Below, in pieces: positions 27,369 to 36,645 of a stretch of DNA of 64,000 nucleotides. Origin of the DNA: Flavobacterium petrolei. GTDB lineage: Bacteria; Bacteroidota; Bacteroidia; Flavobacteriales; Flavobacteriaceae. The position numbers were made by a program, and so were the translations under genes. The notes under the pieces were generated by a model that saw only the letters and a program-made list of their open reading frames with translations, was not told the DNA's origin and did not search any database. How positions within the stretch are numbered: position 1 is the first letter of the stretch; each line of letters starts with the position of its first letter. Location of the stretch: positions 62,001 to 126,000 of the forward strand of contig NZ_QNVY02000005.1 of the NCBI RefSeq assembly GCF_003314435.2, in the 5' to 3' direction.

Positions 27369-29606
27369 TTATTTGTTGTAAAGTTCAATCTCATCAATCA
27401 TTACCATCGGTTTTTTGTTTTTCCGTTTTCTCCAATTTGGTAAATCTTCCTGATTCTGCACGACTAATTTTATTTTTTCAAAAGTGCTGAAACTTTTATC
27501 CACAATCTCTATTTCACTACTTTTTACTTCATAATTTTCTATTAAATTTGCTAATTTTTTTTCAGTTATCAGGTTCCATTTTTTGTTTTTATATCCAAAT
27601 ATTGTGATTTTCTGTGGTAGAAAAATCCAACTTCTTTGGTTATCTAAAAAGTGCATCTTAATAAGATTAAAATCTAAATTTTTTGTAATTATTTCTATTT
27701 CAGGATTGTTTCCATACCATCCAATCCAATTGATGTTATAATCTGTGTGTCCAGTTATTCCATCAACAAGTCCAGCACTTCCTTTACCTGAGTATTCCGT
27801 TGATGATGGTGTCAGAATATTAATTTCTAGTTTTTCTCCAAGATGTGCTGCCGTATTTTTAGTTATTTCCAGCCAATTCTGGTAATATTGGTCAGGAGAC
27901 AATCCATCTTCGCTCAGTTCGTAAATTCCAAATTCATTGCACGCCTCAGCAAATTTCGACACCCTTTCAGTTAAGCTGGGTTTTACTTCTTTTTCACCAT
28001 TGGCATTGACGATGAACATCCCATGTTGTTCTTTCCCGTAATACTTGGATTGCTCAAAAAACACATATTCTAATGCAAGACGTAATTTTTTTATTCGGGA
28101 ATATAAAATGGGGTCTTCATTCACTGACATGGATGCTTCTTCCAGTAATTGATCATATTGTACCATCGCTTTTGGAGATAGGAAGGTATTTCTACTTTGA
28201 ATAGGTCCAGAATAAATGTCTAAAGTGCGATTCGAATTTTCTTGGTTTTTGGACAAAAGATTTAAATATTCTTTAATTGAAGAGGCAGCATTTCCGTAAA
28301 AACCTCTTAAGAAGTCATCGGTAGTTGCTTCGATATCTATTTCAGTATCCCATAATAATTTTGCTAAAAGATACTGTCGTAATTCCGAAAAATCTCCGGG
28401 AACATCAGCGTAACCTTGTACAAATAATCCTTTGACATTATTTTTTTTGAAAAGTTTATAATTATCTGAAAACGTATGCACGTTAGGAAAAGGAGATAAA
28501 TAGTTTGAAAATTGCACGGTATAGTCCCATAAATATAAATTGGAAGCTGTTTTCCCCCAGTTTTGTAATATTTTTATAAAAGGTTTATTTTCAGTATCAT
28601 TCTGTATCGATTTTCCTCGGTTTAATTCTATAGGGCAAAATAAAGTGTAAATATTTGATTGGATTTTTAAATTAGTTGGTGCTTTGAAGGTGTGTTGGTA
28701 CGCCAGTGTAGCAATTTTTGTTTTCGGAAAATGTTTTGCAATTTTATTCAAAAAAAAATACAGAGAGCCTTGCGGTCCTCCATGTTTTTCATTCAATGAT
28801 TTGCATTTATCGCACTCACAATATACAGCATCATCATTTTGACTGACTGATATAAATGATGCTTTAGGATTGTCAGCAATAATTTGAGTCATTTTTTTTA
28901 TTACCGTATTAACGACAGTTTCGTTAGTCATACAAAGTGATTCCGGTCTTCGTTTCCCCTCGTATAAAGCAAAAAATTCAGGATTTGTTTTGAAAAATTC
29001 TTTTGCTGGTAAAAGTATATGAAATGAGTGTCCCCAAATACTGAAATCGTCTAAATGCCAATCTAATTTGTGCCAATCGCGAAAATCTTCATCAAAAGCA
29101 TCTGGATAAAAAAGTACCCGATATTCAAATGAAGGATTATGTATTTGGGTTGTGTTTTTTGGAAAAACTACACGGTTTAATTTTGGAATATAAAGATCTT
29201 TCGAAGTAAATTTTCTAAATCCCCAATTTTCAAGTAAAGTATAAACGGCGTATCGAAGCAGTTTTTCACTGGCTGCAGCCAAAAAAATAGTGGTATCATC
29301 ACTTTTGATGCTAAAATTATTTTTGTCCTTTTTATTTTTCGAATTTGTAATTTCGAGATGAATAGCTGCATTCAATTTTCCATTATTTTCGCTAATACCT
29401 TGAATGATGAATGGATTAGAAAAGCTTTTGTCTAAATACTTTTTTAAAATGTTTGCGGCTGGTTTTGCATTTTCGTTCATAATTTGAATAGCATTTTCCT
29501 CCCCAGGTTTATTCTCAATTATAATGTTAGATTGAGCCATAGTTTTGAAGTTAAAAAGAACCAAAAAAAACAGAAAGTAAATCAAGTTCAGCCTTTTATT
29601 TAACAT
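27369..29606 (-). CDS. DUF4838 glycosidase-like secreted protein
   Basis: 745 residues with an SPI signal (cleavage after MAQ, 24). Residues ~28-155 resemble the N-terminal domain of GH67/GH20-type enzymes. The DUF4838 core (~160-480) shows SFHILLPAKEFFKTNPEFFA, ISVSQNDDA and the family Cys motif CECDKC (263-268). The C-terminal ~145 residues look like an F5/8-type carbohydrate-binding domain. DUF4838 is related to alpha-glucuronidase-like hydrolases but lacks a proven activity. Position after GT2 and YaiO genes suggests it trims or edits the exported polysaccharide, as PgaB-type enzymes do in other systems. That role is inferred. Confidence 0.8.
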   Translation of the reverse strand: MLNKRLNLIYFLFFLVLFNFKTMAQSNIIIENKPGEENAIQIMNENAKPAANILKKYLDKSFSNPFIIQGISENNGKLNAAIHLEITNSKNKKDKNNFSIKSDDTTIFLAAASEKLLRYAVYTLLENWGFRKFTSKDLYIPKLNRVVFPKNTTQIHNPSFEYRVLFYPDAFDEDFRDWHKLDWHLDDFSIWGHSFHILLPAKEFFKTNPEFFALYEGKRRPESLCMTNETVVNTVIKKMTQIIADNPKASFISVSQNDDAVYCECDKCKSLNEKHGGPQGSLYFFLNKIAKHFPKTKIATLAYQHTFKAPTNLKIQSNIYTLFCPIELNRGKSIQNDTENKPFIKILQNWGKTASNLYLWDYTVQFSNYLSPFPNVHTFSDNYKLFKKNNVKGLFVQGYADVPGDFSELRQYLLAKLLWDTEIDIEATTDDFLRGFYGNAASSIKEYLNLLSKNQENSNRTLDIYSGPIQSRNTFLSPKAMVQYDQLLEEASMSVNEDPILYSRIKKLRLALEYVFFEQSKYYGKEQHGMFIVNANGEKEVKPSLTERVSKFAEACNEFGIYELSEDGLSPDQYYQNWLEITKNTAAHLGEKLEINILTPSSTEYSGKGSAGLVDGITGHTDYNINWIGWYGNNPEIEIITKNLDFNLIKMHFLDNQRSWIFLPQKITIFGYKNKKWNLITEKKLANLIENYEVKSSEIEIVDKSFSTFEKIKLVVQNQEDLPNWRKRKNKKPMVMIDEIELYNK

Positions 29607-29609
29607 ATT

Positions 29610-30881
29610 TTAGAATTTATATTGGAACATTAATGAGAGTTCCAATTCATTTTGTGTTAAGTTTCGAACGTATTCTTGTTGATTATAGGTAAGTTGAATT
29701 CCTACAATATAATGATTGTTGAATATTCGGTAATAACCGGTACCCAACCGATACGAATCCAGTGAAATTCGCTCTTTAAATTGTCCTAAAGTAGTCCGCT
29801 CTTCCGGGGAAGAACCGTAGCCAGAGGTAAAAGTTACGTAATCAAATCGGGTATCAAAATAATATCGCATAGTCAAGGTAACAGCGGGATAATAATCTTG
29901 TTTGTCTTTTTGAATAAAAGTTCTCAGATTAATCCAATAGGACCCAATGTATTTCCCGAGACCAATAACTATGGTATTAAATTCAGTACCATCTTGGGTT
30001 TTTAAATAGCGGAGACCTAAATCACCTTCCCAGCCTTTTTTAAAATTTTGATAAAAAGAATATCCCAGTCTTATTTTTGGAAAAACAAGATCATTACTGT
30101 ATGCCGCGCTCACATAGGAATAATTGTTTTTGCCCGTAAAAAAATACGATTCGGCTTCATATTGAATTCCGTCAGCTATACTCTGACCTGAGGATAACCG
30201 ATCAGCATAATTGATTCTCCCAATCAAGGATCCCCATTGGCGTTCTCTTATGTATTGAAAACCCAGTAAATGCCATGGTCCGTATCCTTTTCTGTCAAAA
30301 GTGGTATAACTGTAATTGATACCTGCTCGATCCGATTTCATCTTTGATTCCAGTTGAAAAATCAGTTGTGTAACGGCATCATCATTTGGATTTTTTGCTT
30401 GTAACGTTTTTAAATATTCATATTCTTTTTTTCTATCCTTTTGCAACTGGAAAACAGTAAGTTTTTTTTGTTCAAAGTTTTTATTTCCAGGATGTTTCGT
30501 AAGGGCTTGGTCTATTGTAACTAAGGCATTGTTGTAATTTTCATCCTCTAATTCAAGATTGATTAAATAGTTAAAAGTGTCCTCATTGTCGGGATTTTTT
30601 TCTATATAATAGTTGTAATAATATCTAGCGCTATCCTTCTTTTGCAGTAAATCATAGTTTCTACCCAAAAGCAAATAGTAATCTAAATACGCAGGAGCAA
30701 TTTTTTTCCCTAATAAAGCTCTTTCAATATTTTTTTCATAGTTTTTATTGGTTTGCATGTCTTTTATAATGACCGTGAGTAGACTATCAGAATCAATTTT
30801 TTGAGCTGATAAATTTGGGTTAGACAGAAATAATAAAAAAATTAAAAAACTGGCAGTGTTTAAAATTTTGTTTAGAATCAT
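29610..30881 (-). CDS. YaiO-family outer-membrane beta-barrel protein with TPR-like N-terminus
   Basis: 423 residues, SPI signal (LSAQ end near residue 27). Residues ~35-180 are TPR-like helical repeats (YYLLLGRNYDLLQKKDSARYY; DNEDTFNYLINLELEDENY). Residues ~190-423 are a YaiO-type barrel ending with the aromatic C-terminal signature MFQYKF needed for Bam insertion. It starts 4 bp before the end of the GT2 gene (ATGA overlap). The TPR-plus-barrel plan is analogous to PgaA/BcsC exporters, so it is the likely outer-membrane exit for the polymer. Confidence 0.85.
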   Translation of the reverse strand: MILNKILNTASFLIFLLFLSNPNLSAQKIDSDSLLTVIIKDMQTNKNYEKNIERALLGKKIAPAYLDYYLLLGRNYDLLQKKDSARYYYNYYIEKNPDNEDTFNYLINLELEDENYNNALVTIDQALTKHPGNKNFEQKKLTVFQLQKDRKKEYEYLKTLQAKNPNDDAVTQLIFQLESKMKSDRAGINYSYTTFDRKGYGPWHLLGFQYIRERQWGSLIGRINYADRLSSGQSIADGIQYEAESYFFTGKNNYSYVSAAYSNDLVFPKIRLGYSFYQNFKKGWEGDLGLRYLKTQDGTEFNTIVIGLGKYIGSYWINLRTFIQKDKQDYYPAVTLTMRYYFDTRFDYVTFTSGYGSSPEERTTLGQFKERISLDSYRLGTGYYRIFNNHYIVGIQLTYNQQEYVRNLTQNELELSLMFQYKF

Positions 30882-32320
30882 AATGTTACTTTTTCAGTTG
30901 TTGCAAATCCTTTTCGAATCATAACGCCCCATTTTTGTTCTGTTTGTCTAAAAAAGAACCAATAACCCTTTAACGATGCGTATACATTCAAAGGATGATA
31001 TACGAATGGTTCTATGATGGCCATGAAAATCAAGACCATTAATTCTTTGTAATTAGCATAGCTTTTGTACAATAAATCGTCAATTAGGATGGATATTAGT
31101 GTAATTAATAAATAAAATATATAGACAAACAATCCCATAGTGACGAGATATTCAATATTTATGGAGTGGTTGAAAAATCCTATAATCAGTGCGATAATTC
31201 CAAGTAATTCAACAATTGGTACTAAGAATTCGAATACAAAGAAAAAGGGTAAAATCAGGAATGCTGTTTTACCATATTTTGGGTTTAAAAACATTTTTCG
31301 GTGCAGAAAAAGCGTCTGAACAAGTCCTCTGGCCCACCTGGTACGTTGTCTCAGCAACACTTCCCTTGTTTCTGGAACTTCAGTCCAGCACAACGATTCC
31401 GGAATGTATTTAATTAAGAATTTTTGCTTATTTTCATGCATGTGTTTTCGCATTCGGGTGATCAGTTCCATATCTTCGCCTAACGATTTATGCCAATAAC
31501 CACCTACTTTAATAGCTATTTCTTTGTCAAACATTCCTAATCCGCCAGAAACTAAAAGCAAACCATTGATTTGGCTCCAAGCCATTCTGCCAAAAAGAAA
31601 CGAGCGAACATATTCTAATTCCTGAAATCTAGGATACCAGTCTTTAGGGAAATGCACTTTATGCAAAAAGCCATCTTTTACCTCACAGGAATTCGATATT
31701 CTGATTCCGGCACCCGTTGCGATTACGCGGGTTTCATTTTCCATAAATGGCTTTGCTAATTTAAGAATTGTATCTCTTTTGAGAATACAATCGACATCAG
31801 TACAGAGAAACAAAGGATATTGTGACGAATTTATTCCTGCATTGGATCCATCCGCTTTACTTTTTCCGTTTTCTTTATCCACGACCATAAGTTTGGAATA
31901 TATAGGATTAGTGGATTTATAATGACCCCGAACGGGTCTGGTCACAATTTTTTCCTGATAATAGAAATCAATTTTTACTAATTCAAATTCCGTGATCAAC
32001 TTGGTTAACGTGTCATCTGTGCTTCCATCATTGACAATAATGATTTCGTATTTTGGATACGTCAGTGACAATAATGATTTTACATTATAAACGATGCTAA
32101 CGCCCTCATTAAAAGCTGGTGCAACAATGGATACGCCTAACAAATGATTCGATCTAATAAGAATATCTTCCGAAATATATTTTTGGTATCTAAGATGTTT
32201 TAGTATAGCAAAATAGGAAAGAATGGACAGTAAAACGTAGAATAAAATGTAGGTAAGCGAGAAAAGTGAAACGAATATTTCATAAAAGTGAATAAGCTGA
32301 TATGTGAGACTGTTTATCAT
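30878..32320 (-). CDS. Processive family 2 glycosyltransferase (membrane polysaccharide synthase)
   Basis: 480 residues. N-terminal helices (~18-40) precede a GT-A domain with DGS (98-100), DVD (175-177), GED (281-283) and Q-x-x-RW (QRTRW, 325-329). Four C-terminal helices (~350-440) complete the channel. This is the motif set of processive synthases such as PgaC and BcsA. It lacks a PilZ domain. It should polymerise a nucleotide-sugar and push the chain to the periplasm for the YaiO-family protein downstream. Polymer identity cannot be read from the sequence. Confidence 0.9.
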   Translation of the reverse strand: MINSLTYQLIHFYEIFVSLFSLTYILFYVLLSILSYFAILKHLRYQKYISEDILIRSNHLLGVSIVAPAFNEGVSIVYNVKSLLSLTYPKYEIIIVNDGSTDDTLTKLITEFELVKIDFYYQEKIVTRPVRGHYKSTNPIYSKLMVVDKENGKSKADGSNAGINSSQYPLFLCTDVDCILKRDTILKLAKPFMENETRVIATGAGIRISNSCEVKDGFLHKVHFPKDWYPRFQELEYVRSFLFGRMAWSQINGLLLVSGGLGMFDKEIAIKVGGYWHKSLGEDMELITRMRKHMHENKQKFLIKYIPESLCWTEVPETREVLLRQRTRWARGLVQTLFLHRKMFLNPKYGKTAFLILPFFFVFEFLVPIVELLGIIALIIGFFNHSINIEYLVTMGLFVYIFYLLITLISILIDDLLYKSYANYKELMVLIFMAIIEPFVYHPLNVYASLKGYWFFFRQTEQKWGVMIRKGFATTEKVTL

Positions 32321-33381
32321 TATAAATATATTTCTCTGACATGTTTTGTCATTTTTGTAATATCAAAATCATTGATTGCTACTAAATTCAGTTCTAATTT
32401 GTCTAATTCGTTTAGGCATGCAACCGCTTTTAGTTTTATGTCTTTATTAGTCGCTTTCGGAATTGTATTTTCTAAAAAAGGAACTATACTTTCATCACCT
32501 ATAACCATTAATGTTTCTAGAATTTCTAATTGAATATCGGGAGATACTTTATTGAAAAGTTGTATCAATTCCGTTTTAGCTTCTGTTAGAAACAGTTCTC
32601 GGATAGCGATAATAGCCTCTTTTTTTAAAGTATCATCATCATTATAAATTAATGAAATAATTCCTTTAGCCTGTTTTCTATAATTGTAGTACACCATTAT
32701 CTTCAGCCCTAATTTCGTGACCGAATTATTTTCTGTTTCAATCCATTCATCAATATTTTTAGGAATAGCGATTTTTTTTTCATGTAAAATATCCATTATT
32801 TTTATCATATTCAGATGCGATATAGTGGACGATTGTTGTTTCAAACTTTCCATGTGATTTTCGGATAAGGAAATGTAAGCCATGTTAGCATTTGACCGAA
32901 TCACAATATTCGGGTGTTTCAGATAGGGTTTTATTAAAGCACTTCCTTTTTTATAATCTAAAGCCTGAAAATGATAAAAGCCCTCGCATTTATAAAAACT
33001 TCTAAAATCACGGATTAATCGTGCGGAGTATTTATCAAGATTCAAAGCTTGGTAAAAAACATTGATTTGTTCCGATGCTTTTCCTTTTAAACTGTGTTTA
33101 AAACGAATCATATCATTGATAATCATTTCCTTGCACCAAGTCTTATGAAGCGGTATTTCTTTTTTAAAGAGGGATAATTTAGTACTTAATTTTTTGTCCT
33201 TTCGATCTGACAGAATAATTTCAGTCAAAAAAGTTTCAGCTTTATTGCTTATTGCTTCTCTGCGGGGTTTGTTGTGTTCGTAGCGTATTCTTTTTAACAA
33301 TAAAAAAATTGTCAATAATAAGGTTGAAAACAATAGGAATGGAATAATGTAATATTGCAGGTAGTTAGTGATTAAATCCAT
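32320..33381 (-). CDS. Membrane-anchored HEAT-repeat protein
   Basis: 353 residues from the ATG at 33381; an earlier ATG at 33453 would add an unlikely hydrophobic stretch. One N-terminal helix (~8-30) anchors a cytoplasmic alpha-solenoid of HEAT-like repeats (for example LGLKIMVYYNYRKQAKGIISL; DDTLKKEAIIAIRELF; SPDIQLEILETLMVIGDESIVPFLE). The stop overlaps the GT2 start by one base. First gene of the operon; it probably scaffolds the synthase or receives the response regulator signal. This is inference. Confidence 0.75.
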   Translation of the reverse strand: MDLITNYLQYYIIPFLLFSTLLLTIFLLLKRIRYEHNKPRREAISNKAETFLTEIILSDRKDKKLSTKLSLFKKEIPLHKTWCKEMIINDMIRFKHSLKGKASEQINVFYQALNLDKYSARLIRDFRSFYKCEGFYHFQALDYKKGSALIKPYLKHPNIVIRSNANMAYISLSENHMESLKQQSSTISHLNMIKIMDILHEKKIAIPKNIDEWIETENNSVTKLGLKIMVYYNYRKQAKGIISLIYNDDDTLKKEAIIAIRELFLTEAKTELIQLFNKVSPDIQLEILETLMVIGDESIVPFLENTIPKATNKDIKLKAVACLNELDKLELNLVAINDFDITKMTKHVREIYL

Positions 33382-33814
33382 GATTAGCAGTATTTTATAA
33401 TATAATATTACAAATAAAATAAAGCTTGAAGAAATATTTTCGACGTATAACATTTAAATCCTTTAAAACACATAATCCAAAAAAAGCAATGTTGTTTTTT
33501 GTAGAATTTCTATTTTTAGAAATTTATTTTTCGCAGTTTTATTAGAGTCTTTGAATTTAATTAAGGATTTTTTATCAAAGCTACGAGTAGAGTAGGGATT
33601 TCATTTTTTTACCGTGTATTATTCGAACATTGTGCACCGAAACAATTCATAAGTCTAAATTGTATTAATGGTAAACCCTTTTTTTGGAAGCTAAAGAAGG
33701 ATTTACAAAGTAAATAGGTTGCCTTTATTTGAAGTTTAATTAATAAGATGAATCAACAGAGAATGCCCAAAAGGAATTTCCTTGTTGAAATATTGTTTTT
33801 TGGTGTGAAAACGC
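33382..33814. other. 433-bp gap between the polysaccharide operon and the interrupted TIGR02757 gene
   Basis: AT-rich, no coding signal and no RNA gene recognised. It should contain the promoter of the minus-strand operon, but I find no clean TTG/TAnnTTTG pair. Confidence 0.5.
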
Positions 33815-34096
33815 TTAAAATCCCTCGAAAATACCTAATCCAAATAAAGCAAAATCATATTTAACAGGATCAGCATTGTCAAATTCACGAAGTTTCAAAT
33901 CCAATTCAGACAAGGCTTTGCCATCGTTCTGTTTTCTGGTTAATATTCCTAATTTTCTGGCTACATTTCCGGAATGTACGTCCAAAGGGCAGGATAATGA
34001 AGCTGGTGAAATGCTTTTCCAAATTCCTAAATCGACTCCTTTATTGTCTTGACGAATCATCCATCTCAGATACATATCTATACGGTTAATTAATGT
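33815..34096 (-). pseudogene. 3' fragment of a TIGR02757 (DUF2400) family gene, split by the island
   Basis: The readable part gives 86 residues from an internal Met (MYLRWMIRQDNKGVDLGIW; CPLDVHSGNVARKLG; DPVKYDFALFGLG), plus seven in-frame residues before it. This is the conserved C-terminal third of TIGR02757 proteins, which are normally about 250 residues. The reading frame runs upstream to the recombinase stop codon in the same frame, and no N-terminal part follows. The 5' two-thirds are not found anywhere in this window. The fragment is therefore the chromosomal remnant at one end of an integrated element rather than a gene of its own. Confidence 0.85.
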
Positions 34097-34108
34097 AGTC
34101 TGAATTTT
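34076..34108. other. Probable attachment-site junction (att) of the serine-recombinase element
   Basis: A 33-base stretch between the last conserved TIGR02757 codons and the recombinase stop. Element sequence must join chromosomal sequence within or beside it. The other att copy is not in the window, so the exact core cannot be given. Confidence 0.55.
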
Positions 34109-35860
34109 TTAATTAAATTCAACAAGGTTATTATTATCAAGTACTATTTCATCCATCATCATTGAAACAGAATCACCAGCAACAAAATCAATAAAATCTT
34201 CATCAGTGTATGGAATCCCTTTGTAATCAAATAAAGCTTTTTCATTTTCTATATCTTGTAGACGCTGTTGTTCACTTATTGCTTCACCCCGTGAATAATA
34301 CAACCAAATCCATTTCAAACTGAACCAATTGGTTGTAAATGTTGAATACTCTTCAAATCCTTTATACTTAATTACAACGTTAAAAATACCACCCTTATCC
34401 AGCTTCTTATGTATGACAGTAATTCTTTCAACTAACGAATGAATAAGTCTTTTGGTGTCATCAAAATTTGTTGTAAGTTTATATTCATTAGTAGCATTTT
34501 CAACTTTTAGCTTAGCAAAATTTGAATCAGATTCAAGTATTTCAGATTTTAAAATTTCAATATTATTTTTTAGACTACCAATATCTTTTACATTTTTCTT
34601 ATACTGTTCTCTAATGGAATCATCATCTTCTAAATCCTCATCATTCAACCATTTTAAATACTTTTCCTTTAATTTAATTTTCTTTTTGAGCTCTTCTTCA
34701 TATTTAAATAATTTACTTTTTAAAACAACACCATTATCTGTATTAATGGGCAAGTTTATTAATAATTCTTTCAAGTTTTTATTAATAAATAGATGTTGAA
34801 TTAGAAAGTTTTCAAATCTAACAATTGATAAACCACGTGATTTAGGACATTTACCTTGTTGAATGCATTTGTAAGCTGAATCTTTATTTACAATTCTTTT
34901 TTTGCCACGATATTCTTTGCCACAACAACCGCAAATTATTAAACCATTTAATAGATATTTAAACTCACTTCTTTTACCAACTTTTTGTTTGTTATTAACA
35001 AGGTTTCGATTTACTCTATCAAATAAATCCTCAGTTACAATTGCTGGCACATTTGCTTCGATTCGTTGTTTCTTATCTTTTTGGAGACGATTCCAAACTC
35101 TAATACCTTTATAAGTAGTATTCTTTAGCATGTCATATATAACATTACCACGCCACTTAATTGTAGCTTTATTAAATACTTTTTTTTCACCTGTATAAGC
35201 ATCGTAACGAATAAAAGAATCTCTCTTACTAACATTTTGAAACTTAGTTGGTATTTCATCAGCATTTAAAATGTTAGCAATTGTATAAGTTCCATCACCA
35301 GCAAGACTTAAATTAAATATTCTAAGAACAATATCAGCTTCAGTTGGAATTATTTGATACTTTCCATCTTTTCCTTTTTCATAACCATAAGGCAGACCAC
35401 CGTGCGTAAAACCTTCAGATGCACGTTTGTCAAATGTCAGATTAACTTTTTCACGTGTTTGTTCAGCAAATAATTGATTAGTTAATGATTGAATACTAGT
35501 TGCAAATTTTATTGCTGGGTCAGTTAAATCTGTCTCAATACCTTTAGGATAAAACTTAACATCTTTTTTATTGACTTGATACAAGAATATCTGCCAAATT
35601 TTAGGGTTTCTTTCTAGTCTTGCTTGGTCTATTACATACACAGCTGTTATCTTTCCTTTATCAATATCTTTCATTAAGTATGCAAATGAAGGTCTATCTT
35701 CAATTTCTTCTTTAGTTCCAGATATACCAATATCAGTATAAACTTTATACTGCATTCCAAGCTTCAAAGCTATTTTGACTCCTTCAGCTGTTTGAATTTC
35801 AATTGAAGTATCTTTTCCCACAGCTTTATTTCCAGAAATACGTGTATAAATACCTAACAT
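34109..35860 (-). CDS. Large serine recombinase (integrase)
   Basis: 583 residues. The resolvase domain begins YTRISG with catalytic S9, followed by DIGISGTKEEIEDRPSFAYLM and DQARLERNPK. A recombinase domain (~160-290, GLPYGYEKGKDG) and a zinc ribbon (CGCCGKEYRG…CIQQGKC) follow, then a coiled coil (~385-460). This is the complete large-serine-integrase plan. It catalyses unidirectional attP x attB integration and, with a directionality factor, excision. Its stop codon lies about 30 bp from chromosomal TIGR02757 sequence, the usual place for such an integrase gene. It probably mobilised the whole island. Confidence 0.95.
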   Translation of the reverse strand: MLGIYTRISGNKAVGKDTSIEIQTAEGVKIALKLGMQYKVYTDIGISGTKEEIEDRPSFAYLMKDIDKGKITAVYVIDQARLERNPKIWQIFLYQVNKKDVKFYPKGIETDLTDPAIKFATSIQSLTNQLFAEQTREKVNLTFDKRASEGFTHGGLPYGYEKGKDGKYQIIPTEADIVLRIFNLSLAGDGTYTIANILNADEIPTKFQNVSKRDSFIRYDAYTGEKKVFNKATIKWRGNVIYDMLKNTTYKGIRVWNRLQKDKKQRIEANVPAIVTEDLFDRVNRNLVNNKQKVGKRSEFKYLLNGLIICGCCGKEYRGKKRIVNKDSAYKCIQQGKCPKSRGLSIVRFENFLIQHLFINKNLKELLINLPINTDNGVVLKSKLFKYEEELKKKIKLKEKYLKWLNDEDLEDDDSIREQYKKNVKDIGSLKNNIEILKSEILESDSNFAKLKVENATNEYKLTTNFDDTKRLIHSLVERITVIHKKLDKGGIFNVVIKYKGFEEYSTFTTNWFSLKWIWLYYSRGEAISEQQRLQDIENEKALFDYKGIPYTDEDFIDFVAGDSVSMMMDEIVLDNNNLVEFN

Positions 35861-35871
35861 ATTTTTTTTAG

Positions 35872-35879
35872 CAAATATA
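35872..35879 (-). promoter_or_regulatory. -7 element of the recombinase gene
   Basis: Minus strand TATATTTG matches TAnnTTTG 11 bases before the ATG. No well-spaced TTG is seen. Confidence 0.4.
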
Positions 35880-35944
35880 ACTAATTAGTTTAGAAGGGTG
35901 ATTAAGGTAGTATATTAAAAACTAACTTTAAAAACTTTATAAAA

Positions 35945-36400
35945 ATGAAAAAGACTGCTAAAAACAAATTTGATTATTTGTTTGATTTCACATTACTACT
36001 AAATGATAAAATTATTTGCCAACGGAATTTTAATATAAGGGATTATAATCATAATTGCCAAAAATCACTCGAAATTAAAGAAATGATTTCAGAGGTAATA
36101 ATGATAATTGAAAGCCAACTAAAAAATAAAAGTTTAGATTATTTATGGGAATCATATAATCCATTTACACCGAAAATTATACCCCAAATCAATTCTGAAA
36201 AAATCAAAAGTGACCTGTTTAAATTGAATATTAGCATGAATTCAGAAATCATGGTAAGCGGTTGTTTTGATGGATGTAAATATCCGCCAAAAATTCGACA
36301 CCAAGTTGATATTAAGCCATTGGTTCCAATTTTAATAGAAATAATAAGGCTCTATATCAGTGGTGCTGAATATGATTTAATAACGGTTATATCTCAATAA
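35945..36400 (+). CDS. Unknown island protein
   Basis: 151 residues, no signal peptide, no membrane helix. Composition is charged and helical, with a Cys-Pro rich patch (SGCFDGCKYPPK) near residue 100. No family recognised. It is divergent from the recombinase across an 84-bp gap, a position often held by recombination directionality factors or regulators in integrative elements, but nothing in its sequence shows DNA binding. A terminator follows. Confidence 0.65.
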   Translation: MKKTAKNKFDYLFDFTLLLNDKIICQRNFNIRDYNHNCQKSLEIKEMISEVIMIIESQLKNKSLDYLWESYNPFTPKIIPQINSEKIKSDLFKLNISMNSEIMVSGCFDGCKYPPKIRHQVDIKPLVPILIEIIRLYISGAEYDLITVISQ

Positions 36401-36559
36401 AAAAACATGAAAAACTAAAAAGTTTTTGATTCAATAAATCAAAAGTTTTTGTCAAATCGTGGAAATTAGCATCAAAAGGAAAAATGGTTTCTTCTATTCT
36501 GATATTTTCTCAAGTTTTAAATTTCTAATTACAGATAACTTGTTAATATAAAAACAATA

Positions 36560-36598
36560 AAGGCTAGTCAACTAAGATTAGCCTTCTGTTTTTTTGAT
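36560..36598. terminator. Terminator between convergent island genes
   Basis: AAGGCTA pairs with TAGCCTT around a 12-base loop; a T-run follows on the plus strand (ctgttttttt) and a weaker one on the minus strand. Confidence 0.7.
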
Positions 36599-36645
36599 TT
36601 TCTTGTTTTAAAACCAAACATGTGACCATCTTTCAGCTTTATAAT

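Noticed and set aside
33815..34075. 86-aa ORF as an independent small gene
   Set aside because: It is the C-terminal part of a longer known family and its frame continues upstream to the recombinase stop.
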